A stretch of 64,000 nt of DNA. Source: JALVIU01 sp964462295 (GTDB lineage: Bacteria > Atribacterota > JALVIU01). Where the stretch lies: assembly GCA_964462295.1 (NCBI GenBank), contig CAYWXH010000002.1, forward strand, positions 1-64,000, in the 5' to 3' direction. The notes under the pieces were generated by a model. It did not search any database. It was given only the letters and a program-made list of their open reading frames with translations, and was not told the origin of the DNA. This document shows positions 1-7,624 of the stretch, piece after piece. The first letter of the stretch is position 1. Every line of letters starts with the position of its first letter. A program made the position numbers and the translations under genes.

Positions 1-197
1 TCTCATCTTGCTATAAGGCTGACTTTCTATAAGGGGTGTTGAAGGCTGGAGCCTGTGCAATAGAGGCTTGCGAACCCCGTCAGGTCCGGAAGGAAGCAGC
101 GGTAAGCAATGTCCTCTATGTGCCTCAGGGTTCTCTGGCTGGAGCCTCTTTGGAAAGGATCGCTTATAGCAACGGATCGAAGCCGGGTGCACGGCCA
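1..197 (+). ncRNA. ffs: Large-type signal recognition particle RNA, 5' end outside the window
   Basis: The SRP S-domain signature GTCAGGTCCGGAAGGAAGCA starts at 79 and sits in a hairpin closed by TAGAGG (61-66) with CCTCTA (113-118) and TTGC (68-71) with GCAA (106-109). GGCTGGAGCC at 44-53 pairs with the same word at 137-146 around a GG/GG mismatch. GCTATAAG (10-17) pairs with CTTATAGC (163-170), extending helix 5 beyond a minimal 4.5S RNA. The 3' part GGTGCACGG (186-194) resembles the 3' terminus I recall for the Bacillus large SRP RNA. So this is probably the Alu-containing form, with its 5' strand before base 1. It scaffolds Ffh for membrane targeting. dnaX begins about 12-24 bases after it with no terminator seen. 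Confidence 0.93.
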
Positions 198-208
198 TAT
201 TATTTGAG

Positions 209-1807
209 TTGGAGGGAAAAATTTATACAGCATTATACAGAAAGTGGAGACCTCAAACCTTTGAAGAGGTAAAAGGTCAGGAACATATTACAAAAACACT
301 GGCAAATGCTGTAAAGACCGGCAAGATAGCCCATGCTTATCTTTTTGTAGGACCTCGTGGTGTAGGAAAAACCTCTGTTGCACGCATATTTGCAAAAGCC
401 CTGAATTGTGAAAAAGGCCCAACCCCTATCCCGTGTAATGTATGCAATAATTGTGTAAAAATTACAAAAGGTATATCTTTAGATGTATTAGAGATAGATG
501 GCGCATCAAACAGGGGAATAGACCAAATACGAGAGTTAAAAGAAAGAATAAAATTTTCTCCTGTTGAAGGGCGTTATAAGATTTATATAATAGATGAGGT
601 TCATATGCTTACAAATGAAGCATTTAATGCTCTCCTTAAGACATTAGAAGAACCTCCTTCTCATGTAATCTTTATCTTTGCTACAACTGATCCCCAAAAA
701 CTCCCAGCTACTATCCTTTCAAGATGCCAAAGATTTGATTTTAAAAGACTCCCTTTATCTGTGATAAATGATGAAATAAGGCGGATACTGCATACGGAAG
801 GTATAGCATTTGAGGAAAGCTCTTTGCCTCTTATTTCTCAAGCTGCAGATGGATCTATGAGGGATGCACTTAGTATATTAGAACAGATTGTTGCATATAC
901 AGAAGGAAATATTACCTATGAATCTGTATTAGAGGTCTTGGGAATTACAGGGGAAGAGGTTATTTTTAATATTTTAAAAGCAATTAAGAGGGGAGAAAAC
1001 GAGAAAGTAATAAGATACATAGATGAAGCAACAGAGAAAGGGGTCCAGATACAGGTTTTATACAGAGATATTCTAAAAGTATTGAGAGATCTTATGCTAT
1101 TTAAGATAGGGGGAAGTAAACTTATAGGGAAACTATCGGAAAGTTATATAGATGGATTAAAACATCTTTCAAGTCTCTATGAAGATATCGAAATTCAACT
1201 CTTTTTAGATAAATTTATCTCGTATGAGAATCAGATTAGGACTACGGCTATACCAAGAATTGTGTTGGAGTTTTTGCTTTTTTTTGGAATACCCAAAAAA
1301 ACATTAGATAATAAGGCAAAAAAAGATGATGTTCCCCAAGAAAAAGATCCATCTTCTTTGGGGGAGTCTTCTTCTTATGAAAACGAGGGAGATGAGAAAA
1401 TAGAGGGTGAGAGGGAGAGCGTAGAATCTGTAAAAAGAGAAACAGAAATTAAACAGTCCCAAGAGGTAAAAGAGCCTCCTATAGGAGATATTGAAACTGT
1501 ATGGAATACTGTATTGGAAAATCTTAACAATAGGGCACTTGAAAATTCACTAAAAAATAATGTAAAATCATATCATATAGAAGGCAATAAAGTAATCTTG
1601 AATGTACCACAAGAGATGATCTTTTATCTTGAGGAGAAAAAAGATCTGTTAAAATCTAAATTTCAAGAGTTTTTGGGTAATAAAATAGAAGTTGTTTTTC
1701 ATCAAACTAATCAAGAATCGGCAGATAATCACGATTTACTTAAAGAGGCCCTTATTATTTTTGGTGGAAGGATTATAAGTCCCGAAGACAATCAACAGGA
1801 GGTGTAA
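209..1807 (+). CDS. dnaX: DNA polymerase III subunits gamma/tau
   Basis: Clamp-loader ATPase of the replisome, 532 residues. Walker A GPRGVGKT at about 48-55, four zinc Cys at 67, 76, 79 and 82, Walker B DEVH at 129-132 and sensor/arginine-finger segments ATTDP and SRCQRF follow the AAA+ order. The core ends near residue 372; a charged linker (about 373-455) and a tau-type C-terminal domain follow. A slippery heptamer with a downstream stem-loop lies exactly at the core/linker boundary (separate entry), so a short gamma form is likely. The conventional start is TTG at 209, but the Shine-Dalgarno GGAGGG (211-216) lies after it and points to ATT at 221. It is followed two bases later by ybaB, then recR, a classic recombination/replication trio. 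Confidence 0.97.
   Translation: MEGKIYTALYRKWRPQTFEEVKGQEHITKTLANAVKTGKIAHAYLFVGPRGVGKTSVARIFAKALNCEKGPTPIPCNVCNNCVKITKGISLDVLEIDGASNRGIDQIRELKERIKFSPVEGRYKIYIIDEVHMLTNEAFNALLKTLEEPPSHVIFIFATTDPQKLPATILSRCQRFDFKRLPLSVINDEIRRILHTEGIAFEESSLPLISQAADGSMRDALSILEQIVAYTEGNITYESVLEVLGITGEEVIFNILKAIKRGENEKVIRYIDEATEKGVQIQVLYRDILKVLRDLMLFKIGGSKLIGKLSESYIDGLKHLSSLYEDIEIQLFLDKFISYENQIRTTAIPRIVLEFLLFFGIPKKTLDNKAKKDDVPQEKDPSSLGESSSYENEGDEKIEGERESVESVKRETEIKQSQEVKEPPIGDIETVWNTVLENLNNRALENSLKNNVKSYHIEGNKVILNVPQEMIFYLEEKKDLLKSKFQEFLGNKIEVVFHQTNQESADNHDLLKEALIIFGGRIISPEDNQQEV
1318..1365 (+). other. Candidate programmed -1 ribosomal frameshift signal in dnaX
   Basis: In frame, the codons read GCA AAA AAA GAT GAT, giving the slippery heptamer A AAA AAA at 1318-1324. 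A -1 slip would read AGA then TGA (1327-1329), ending the protein after about 373 residues, at the end of the clamp-loader core. After a 7-base spacer, TTCCCCAAG (1332-1340) pairs with TTTGGGGGA (1357-1365) in nine pairs including two G-U. Inside it AAGA (1344-1347) pairs with TCTT (1352-1355) round a TCCA loop. This copies the E. coli dnaX arrangement (slippery A-run, stem-loop, stop one codon later). I see no SD-like stimulator upstream. Confidence 0.8.
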
Positions 1808-1808
1808 T

Positions 1809-2123
1809 ATGGCTAAAGGTTTGCAAAATCTTATGAAACAGGCACAAGAGCTACAAAAAAGATTAGAAAAAGTTCAAGAAGAGCTTGCTGAGATGGAGGT
1901 AGAGGCAACCGCAGGTGGTGGTATGGTAAAGGTGGTGGCCAGTGGTAAGCAAGAGTTAATAAGTATCGAGATAGACCCAGAAGTTATAAATCCGGATGAT
2001 AAAGAAATGTTAGAAGACCTTGTATTGGCTGCCGTGAATGAGGCACTTAGAAAATCTCGTGAGCTTGCAGCAGAAGAGATGAGCAAAGTGACAGGTGGCA
2101 TGATGCCTCCTCAGTTTATGTAG
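1809..2123 (+). CDS. ybaB: YbaB/EbfC-family nucleoid-associated protein
   Basis: A 104-residue homodimeric DNA-binding protein that helps organise the nucleoid; members are almost always encoded between dnaX and recR, as here. The N-terminal half is a long charged helix (about 5-30), followed by the conserved segment EATAGGGMVKVVASG, beta strands with SIEIDPEVI, and a C-terminal helix, typical in order and length. ATG at 1809 follows GGAGGTG (1798-1804) that spans the dnaX stop codon, so translation is probably coupled. Its precise cellular role is not settled in the family. Confidence 0.96.
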   Translation: MAKGLQNLMKQAQELQKRLEKVQEELAEMEVEATAGGGMVKVVASGKQELISIEIDPEVINPDDKEMLEDLVLAAVNEALRKSRELAAEEMSKVTGGMMPPQFM

Positions 2124-2126
2124 GAT

Positions 2127-2732
2127 ATGTATAGTTTCTTACCAGAGGTTTTTTCAAAACTTATAAATGAGCTTACAAAACTGCCGGGAGTAGGAGAAAA
2201 AACAGCATTTAAATTTGCATTTTTTTTACTTAAAAGACCAAAAGAAGAGGTAGAACATTTAGCAGATATTATATTTAAGTTTAAAAATGAAATAAAATAT
2301 TGTAAGGTATGTAACAATATTACTACAGAGGAGATTTGTCCCATTTGTAGGGATCCTGCAAGGGACCCATCTACTATATGTGTTGTAGAAGGGGTAGAAG
2401 ATTTAATAGCTATAGAAAAAACAGGCAGTTTCAAGGGAAAATATCATGTACTTCATGGTGTTATATCTCCCCTTGATGGGATAGGTCCAGATGATATAAA
2501 GCTTAAAGGGCTTTTAGACAGAGTTGAAAAGAGTAAAATAAAAGAAGTGATAATTGCTACAAATCCTGATATAGAAGGAGAAGGAACTGCTTTATATATC
2601 GCTAAATTACTAAAAAAGAAAGGGATAAAGGTTACCCGATTAGGTTATGGAATCCCTGTAGGGGGAGACCTTGAGTTGGTAGATGAAGTTACATTATCTC
2701 AGGCATTGGAAGGTAGGAAGGTTTTGGATTAA
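2127..2732 (+). CDS. recR: Recombination mediator protein RecR
   Basis: RecR loads RecA at gaps with RecO/RecF. The 201 residues show the family order: helix-hairpin-helix (about 10-35, with LPGVGEKTA), a C4 zinc finger with Cys at 59, 62, 71 and 74, and a Toprim domain (about 83-175) starting VVEGVEDL and containing the acidic ATNPDIEGEGT segment. Length matches the usual ~200 residues. The gene lies three bases after ybaB, with the weak SD-like TAGGAT overlapping the ybaB stop, consistent with a dnaX-ybaB-recR operon. No missing key residues were seen. Confidence 0.97.
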   Translation: MYSFLPEVFSKLINELTKLPGVGEKTAFKFAFFLLKRPKEEVEHLADIIFKFKNEIKYCKVCNNITTEEICPICRDPARDPSTICVVEGVEDLIAIEKTGSFKGKYHVLHGVISPLDGIGPDDIKLKGLLDRVEKSKIKEVIIATNPDIEGEGTALYIAKLLKKKGIKVTRLGYGIPVGGDLELVDEVTLSQALEGRKVLD

Positions 2733-2757
2733 TAAATAAAGATAGGAGCTGAGGATA

Positions 2758-4422
2758 ATGAGTGAAAGTTTAAAAATAAAGGTAATTTTAAAAAACGAAG
2801 AAAAAGAGATTGAAATAGAAAAAGGGACAAAGGTTATTGAACTTGCGAAAAAGTACGAAAGATATTTTACTACAAAGATTATTGCCTGTAAGATAGATAA
2901 TTCTTTAAAGGATTTGAGAACGCCTATTAATAAGGAATGTCGGGTAGAACTTTTGGACCTTACAGATACAGATGGTATGCTTATATATCGTCGTACACTT
3001 ACATTTATTGCATTTATGGCGGCAAGTCGAAAGTTTCCAAATAGAAGATTATCTATAATGCATTCTTTGGGGCCAGGATACTATTTTGAATTTGTAGATG
3101 TTCCTATATATCCTAATGATCTTTTGATTCTTCAAGAAGAGATGAAAAATATTATAAAAGAGGATTGTGAAATAAGTAGAGAGGTTCTTCCTCGAGAAGA
3201 GGCTTTTAAGCTTTTTGAGGAAAGGGGATATCATGATAAGATAAAATTATTTAAATATTTACCTGATGAGAAGATAAAGATTTATAGATGCAAAGAGTAT
3301 GTGGACTATCTTTATGGATATCTTGCACCTTCTACTGGTTATGCAGACCTTTTTGAATTAAGATACTATCCCCCTGGTTTTATACTTGTTTTTCCAAAAG
3401 AGGACAACCCTAAGAAGATAGCCCCTTATAAAGAACAGAGAAAAATTGCCTCAATATTTAGAGAATATGAAAAATGGGGAAGGATTTTAAATGTGGAAAA
3501 TGTTGGAGAATTAAATGAAATAATTAAAAATGGAGATATCCAGACCCTTATTCTCATATCAGAAGCACTCCATGAGAAAAAGATGGCCCAGATTTCAGAC
3601 CTCATTGCTCTATATAGGGATAAGATAAAACTTATTCTTATTGCAGGCCCTTCTTCTTCAGGAAAAACTACATTTTCCAAAAGACTTTCTATAGAGCTTA
3701 TGGTAAATGGATTTAGACCTGTGGCCATCTCTTTAGATAACTATTTTGTAGAGAGGGATAGAACCCCCATTGATGAAAATGGAAATCCTGATTTTGAATC
3801 TATATATGCACTTGATTTAGATCTTATAAATGAACACCTTACACTTCTTTTAGAGGGAAAAGAGGTTGTATTACCTAAATATGATTTTAAAACAGGAACA
3901 AGGGCAGAAGGGGAGAAACTGAAAATAGCAGAAGATCAGATAATAATAATGGAAGGAATACATGGGTTAAATGACCTTCTTACAAGTTCTATCCCCCATG
4001 ATAGGAAGTTTAAAATATATGTAAGTGCACTAACACAGTTAAATATTGATGATCACAATAGGATTCCTACAACAGATGTGAGAAAGATAAGAAGAATGGT
4101 AAGAGATGCAAAGTATCGTGGATACGACGCACTCTCTACTCTAAAGATATGGCCATCTGTAAGAAGGGGAGAAGAAAAGTGGATCTTTCCTTTCCAAGAA
4201 GAAGCAGATGCCATGTTTAACTCTGCACTTGTCTATGAATTAAGTGTACTTAAGAAATATGCAGAGCCTTTACTTAAAAAGATAGACAATACCCATAAAG
4301 AATATGCAGAGGCCAAAAGATTATTAAGGTTTTTAAGTTACTTTCTACCTGTAGAACACAAACATGTTCCACATACCTCTATAATAAGAGAGTTTATAGG
4401 GGGAAGTTGGTTTAGATATTAA
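2758..4422 (+). CDS. Uridine kinase-like nucleoside kinase with N-terminal TGS and ThrRS-like domains
   Basis: A 554-residue multidomain kinase. Residues about 5-68 form a TGS domain and about 75-230 resemble the threonyl-tRNA synthetase second additional domain (note HSLGPG near 102). Residues about 290-490 are a P-loop phosphoribulokinase/uridine kinase domain with Walker A GPSSSGKT at 297-304 and DNYF and DFESIYALD segments. This architecture is known in Thermotogae and clostridia, where it is annotated as uridine or nucleoside kinase. The exact phosphate acceptor cannot be read from sequence. ATG at 2758 follows GGAGCTGAGGA. It ends directly in a strong terminator, closing the dnaX-recR transcription unit. 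Confidence 0.9.
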   Translation: MSESLKIKVILKNEEKEIEIEKGTKVIELAKKYERYFTTKIIACKIDNSLKDLRTPINKECRVELLDLTDTDGMLIYRRTLTFIAFMAASRKFPNRRLSIMHSLGPGYYFEFVDVPIYPNDLLILQEEMKNIIKEDCEISREVLPREEAFKLFEERGYHDKIKLFKYLPDEKIKIYRCKEYVDYLYGYLAPSTGYADLFELRYYPPGFILVFPKEDNPKKIAPYKEQRKIASIFREYEKWGRILNVENVGELNEIIKNGDIQTLILISEALHEKKMAQISDLIALYRDKIKLILIAGPSSSGKTTFSKRLSIELMVNGFRPVAISLDNYFVERDRTPIDENGNPDFESIYALDLDLINEHLTLLLEGKEVVLPKYDFKTGTRAEGEKLKIAEDQIIIMEGIHGLNDLLTSSIPHDRKFKIYVSALTQLNIDDHNRIPTTDVRKIRRMVRDAKYRGYDALSTLKIWPSVRRGEEKWIFPFQEEADAMFNSALVYELSVLKKYAEPLLKKIDNTHKEYAEAKRLLRFLSYFLPVEHKHVPHTSIIREFIGGSWFRY

Positions 4423-4450
4423 AAAAGGCCTCCAAAAGGAGGCCTTTTTT
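4421..4450. terminator. Bidirectional intrinsic terminator
   Basis: A perfect 13-bp stem, AAAAAAGGCCTCC (4421-4433) with GGAGGCCTTTTTT (4438-4450), closes an AAAA loop. T-runs follow on either strand, so it can stop both the plus-strand kinase gene, whose TAA it overlaps, and the minus-strand lipoprotein gene ending at 4456. Confidence 0.95.
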
Positions 4451-4455
4451 AATAT

Positions 4456-5388
4456 CTATGGTGTAGTCCCTGCTCCAGGACATGTACCTCCACCGCCAGT
4501 TCCTGTACCTGTCCCTGTACCAGTACCAGTTCCTGTGCCAGTACCTGTTCCTGTACCTGTGGAATCCCCCTTTTTAAGTTGGATATTGTTTACTTGATAT
4601 CCTGCCTGGACAGTAATGCTTCCCGTATAGTCACTATATCCATCTGCCATTACTGTTATAGGGTATGTACCTGTTGTTATATTGCTAATTTCATAATATC
4701 CATTACTATCTGTAGTGTCTGTATATCCACCACCAATACTTACAATTGCACCTGGGATTACATCACCCGTATCTGCATCTGTTACTACTCCTGCCACTGT
4801 GCCTGTATTTACAGTAAGTTGTATATCGAGGCTATTTGCTCCTTCTTTGATCTCTACACTACTTGTATAGGGTGCATGTCCTGCTGCTGTAACAGAAAGA
4901 GAGTAATTTCCTATAGGTATATTGGATATTTCATAATACCCACTGGTATCACTTACCCCAGAATAACTCCCACCAACCACTACAGTGGCACCTGCTACAA
5001 GCGCTCCACTACTATCTGTTATGATTCCAGATAGGGTACCATATGCAATTTTGAGATATGCCTCATATGTATTTTCCGTATCTTCTTTTATATTTACAGT
5101 ATCTGTAAATTCTCTATAACCTGTTGCTTTTATCGTGATTTTTCTATTTCCTGATGGTACCTTTGAAAAGAAGAATTTACCATTTCCATCTGTTTTTTGG
5201 GTTTTGGACACTTTTTCGACAGTAACCTCGGCACCTGAGATGGGATCATGTGTTTCCTCTGAATAGACTGTTCCTGAGAGAGAGCCATAAGGTTGCAAAG
5301 GAGGAATTGATGCTTCATTTCCTCCACACCCTGTAAAGATTAACATTATAATATATAGGAATATTAAAAGCAAAAATTTTTCTCTCAT
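4456..5388 (-). CDS. Lipoprotein with three carboxypeptidase-regulatory-like repeats and a Thr-Gly tail
   Basis: Predicted outer or cell-surface lipoprotein of 310 residues. The signal peptide ends in lipobox FTGC (Cys21). Three tandem immunoglobulin-like carboxypeptidase-regulatory-like units follow at about 35-115, 116-194 and 195-274, each starting with a G-(S/T)-(L/V) strand and containing G-Y-Y-E-I-S or an equivalent. The tail (about 275-310) is an almost pure Thr-Gly repeat followed by a Gly/Pro/Cys-rich end. Such repeats usually act as stalks or binding modules; no enzyme domain is attached. The gene is divergent from another small lipoprotein of the same fold. The 75-bp gap between them holds several TATAAT-like hexamers but no clear -35. 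The SD is weak. Function unknown. Confidence 0.82.
   Translation of the reverse strand: MREKFLLLIFLYIIMLIFTGCGGNEASIPPLQPYGSLSGTVYSEETHDPISGAEVTVEKVSKTQKTDGNGKFFFSKVPSGNRKITIKATGYREFTDTVNIKEDTENTYEAYLKIAYGTLSGIITDSSGALVAGATVVVGGSYSGVSDTSGYYEISNIPIGNYSLSVTAAGHAPYTSSVEIKEGANSLDIQLTVNTGTVAGVVTDADTGDVIPGAIVSIGGGYTDTTDSNGYYEISNITTGTYPITVMADGYSDYTGSITVQAGYQVNNIQLKKGDSTGTGTGTGTGTGTGTGTGTGTGGGGTCPGAGTTP
4496..4561 (-). repeat. Hexanucleotide tandem repeat encoding (Thr-Gly)n
   Basis: Eleven consecutive 6-base units of the pattern CC(A/T)GTN on the plus strand encode the alternating Thr-Gly tail of the lipoprotein. The units differ at the third codon positions, so this is a degenerate, in-frame minisatellite. 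Changes in copy number would alter tail length without breaking the frame. Confidence 0.9.
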
Positions 5389-5463
5389 ATCTTTCTTTTT
5401 TCCTTTAGACCTGTTATAATTTATCCGAATTATATTATAACATAAAAAACGAGAGGGTGAGCT

Positions 5464-5859
5464 ATGAGTATGAAAAAAAATGTCCTAATAGTCCTTTTCC
5501 CTTTGGTTTTAAGTTTTTTCTTAAGTGGTTGCTTTAGCCTAAGATGGCAAATAAAAGAGGTTACCTTTAGGGTGTATGGCATACAAGAGGATTCTGATTA
5601 TTATATTGCGATAGTGGGTGCAAAAATAGAGATTTCTGGCAAAGTATATACAACCCCTTCTTCTACTACAACTGTTTCAAAGACTGTATATACAAATAGC
5701 AAAGGAGAGGTAACTGTAAATTTACAACCTGGGACATATACTATAAAAGTAACCAAAGATGGCTATACATCTGTAACAGAGTCGATTGTGATATATACAC
5801 TTCAGACATCTGGAGGTGCATATAATTTCTATCTTTCAGAGGAGAATAATACACAATGA
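5464..5859 (+). CDS. Small lipoprotein with one carboxypeptidase-regulatory/PEGA-like domain
   Basis: 131 residues: signal peptide with lipobox LSGC (Cys near 23), then one beta-sandwich domain with the pattern GKVYTTPSS, NSKGEVTVNLQPGTYTIKV and DGYTSVTESI typical of carboxypeptidase-regulatory-like or PEGA modules. SD AGAGGGTGAG precedes ATG at 5464; the in-frame ATG at 5470 is an alternative. It overlaps the next gene by four bases (ATGA), so the two are probably co-translated. It may be a periplasm-facing anchor for the downstream CsgG/FlgT-like protein; this is inference. The exact role is unknown. Confidence 0.78.
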   Translation: MSMKKNVLIVLFPLVLSFFLSGCFSLRWQIKEVTFRVYGIQEDSDYYIAIVGAKIEISGKVYTTPSSTTTVSKTVYTNSKGEVTVNLQPGTYTIKVTKDGYTSVTESIVIYTLQTSGGAYNFYLSEENNTQ

Positions 5860-6743
5860 TAAAAAGACTTTTTTTCGTAATACTGTTTATTTTATTTTCT
5901 AATATCTCTTTTGCCCTACCGAATTATACAATGAAGTATTTTCCTAATTCTGTATATTTAGAGCCTGTAGTAAATGATACGACACTTACAATTTATAAAT
6001 CAAGAGAGTGGCCAGAAGATATCTTTGCTACCCTTGTATATAAGGATTTCTATAATTTACTTAAAAGGTTTAAGAGATTTGATAAAGTAATATATTCTAA
6101 AAAGACAGATAAAAAACCAGATTACATAATTACATGTACTATTACACAGGCAGAGTATAAAGGAGGAGGAGCAGATGTATTTGTAGGGGAGATAAAGGGG
6201 GCAAGTGCATATGTAGAACTTGAAATTTCACTTTATGATACCAAACATGATAAATATCTTATAGATGATCTTTTTAAAGGGGTAGGCAGAACCGTAAGAC
6301 TCTCTTCACACTCCCATGACCCTACATGGAAATATGGGGATAAAGGATATAGGAAAAGTTCTTTGAGAGTAGCTGTGCTAAATGCCATTAAGTCTTTTTT
6401 AAATGAAGTAGATAAAAAATTGCCCCTTGAAGGTTATATAGCCCAGATAAAGCCTACAGAAAAACAGTATAAAATAGAAGATGAAATAGCTATTACCCTT
6501 GGACGAAAAGATGGAGTAAAAAAAGGTATGCAATTTTTGGTAATTGAGATAGGTGAGCTCATTACACATCCTGTTACAGGAAAACCTTTAGAGATTACTG
6601 AAAAGGTAAAAGGTGTAATAGAGGTCTATAAAGTATTAGAAAATATTTCATGGGCCCATGTTATTTCTCTCAAAAAGGGAGAAAAATTAAAGATTGGAGA
6701 TAAGATAAGAAGGTATAAGAATACTTATCCAGATAATGAATAA
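5856..6743 (+). CDS. Periplasmic protein with CsgG/LpoB-like N-terminal and FlgT-C-like domains
   Basis: 295 residues with a signal peptide cleaved after about residue 20 (ISFA). The middle (about 30-170) has the strand/helix pattern of the CsgG/LpoB/TolB-N fold, including FKRFDKVIYS and PDYIITCTITQAEY. The C-terminal part (about 195-290) resembles the FlgT C-terminal domain: ITLGRKDGVKKGMQF, HPVTGKPLEI, GVIEVYKVLE. In Vibrio, FlgT and the CsgG-like FlgO help build rings around the flagellar basal body. Given the flagellar genes 1 kb downstream, an envelope or flagellar-ring role is a reasonable inference. Homology is from motif patterns only and could be distant. Confidence 0.6.
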   Translation: MIKRLFFVILFILFSNISFALPNYTMKYFPNSVYLEPVVNDTTLTIYKSREWPEDIFATLVYKDFYNLLKRFKRFDKVIYSKKTDKKPDYIITCTITQAEYKGGGADVFVGEIKGASAYVELEISLYDTKHDKYLIDDLFKGVGRTVRLSSHSHDPTWKYGDKGYRKSSLRVAVLNAIKSFLNEVDKKLPLEGYIAQIKPTEKQYKIEDEIAITLGRKDGVKKGMQFLVIEIGELITHPVTGKPLEITEKVKGVIEVYKVLENISWAHVISLKKGEKLKIGDKIRRYKNTYPDNE

Positions 6744-6769
6744 AAATTAAATAAAATGAGGTGAAGAAT

Positions 6770-7624
6770 ATGAAAAAGATCTTACTTGCTTTTTTAATTA
6801 TTGTACTTGTCTCAACTATTGCCTATGCCCTTAACTCTCCTGAATATGATGAGCTTTTAAGGGTAGGGCTTGAATATTACATGCGTGGAGATTATTCTAA
6901 GGCTATCGAACACTTTACAGATATGACCTTTGCATATCCTAAGAGCTATGAGGCATATTTTTGGCTTGGAAATGCCTTATATGAAAAGTATAAACTTGTA
7001 AAGGATGAGATGGATGTTGCAGAAAGGGATGGTCTTTTGCGCCGAGCAGAGGTTGCATTTAGAAAGGCATTGGTACAAAATCCGTATTTTGCTCCTGCAA
7101 AGTATAAATTGGGGGCTGTGGAGGAAGAACTTGAGAAGCTCTATCCTATGTTGCCATCGAATAATAGGGCTTATGCGTTAGCATGGGGACGAACAGGGCT
7201 TTCTCTACGTGCAGACCTTATTGCTCAAGCTGTAGCAACTTCTGCAAAGGGTGCATATGCACAATATGCAAAAGGGGAATATAAGGAAGGCTTTGGTGCA
7301 TATTTTGAGTTGGATTTATACCCCAATCAGCCTATAGAGAAGATTATAGATTTTCAGGATGATATAGCTACAACCTTTTTTGCAAAAGCCAAACAGTACC
7401 TTTTAGATTCAGATTGGATCGTGATAAAAATTCATGTGGTACATAAGCTCCTACCTAGAAAGACTCTTGCCATATGGAGAAAAGTAAAAGATATAAGACT
7501 TTATCAAAATAAAGAGATAAGTGGAGAAGAGTTTGCAAGAAGAATGAGATTCTATGTAGATGGGGTATTGGTTACAGAAGACGGATACAAAAAAGAGTAT
7601 GAGAAGGTGAGTAAATCTAAGTAG
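6770..7624 (+). CDS. Secreted tetratricopeptide-repeat protein
   Basis: 284 residues from ATG 6770, chosen because GAGGTG (6758-6763) lies 6 bases upstream; an in-frame GTG at 6761 lies inside that SD. A Sec signal peptide (about 1-20, ending IAYA) leads to TPR-like helices at about 27-120, with the phrases YYMRGDYSKAIEHF, AYFWLGNALY and AEVAFRKALVQNPYFAPA. The remaining 160 residues show no domain I recognise. It is the third gene of the lipoprotein-CsgG/FlgT-like-TPR operon, so probably a periplasmic scaffold partner. Its 3' end overlaps the convergent ylqH-like gene by eight bases. Confidence 0.75.
   Translation: MKKILLAFLIIVLVSTIAYALNSPEYDELLRVGLEYYMRGDYSKAIEHFTDMTFAYPKSYEAYFWLGNALYEKYKLVKDEMDVAERDGLLRRAEVAFRKALVQNPYFAPAKYKLGAVEEELEKLYPMLPSNNRAYALAWGRTGLSLRADLIAQAVATSAKGAYAQYAKGEYKEGFGAYFELDLYPNQPIEKIIDFQDDIATTFFAKAKQYLLDSDWIVIKIHVVHKLLPRKTLAIWRKVKDIRLYQNKEISGEEFARRMRFYVDGVLVTEDGYKKEYEKVSKSK

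Noticed and set aside
36..272. A 78-residue plus-strand reading frame and a 68-residue minus-strand frame (27-233) across the 5' end
   Set aside because: Both coincide with the SRP RNA fold and the dnaX start; neither has an SD or homologous features.
1278..1285. The T8 run in dnaX as a transcriptional slippage site
   Set aside because: It lies in the structural domain just before the A7 run and has no accompanying stem; the A7 cassette explains a truncated form better.
4496..4561. The hexanucleotide tract as a phase-variation switch
   Set aside because: Units are six bases long, so copy-number changes keep the reading frame and cannot turn the gene off.
4579..5034. A 151-residue Cys/Tyr-rich frame opposite the lipoprotein gene
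   Set aside because: Antisense to a well-supported lipoprotein; composition follows the repeat codons and no SD precedes it.
5389..5463. A promoter pair in the lipoprotein divergent gap
   Set aside because: TATAAT-like hexamers occur on both strands but no acceptable -35 at 16-18 bases could be found.
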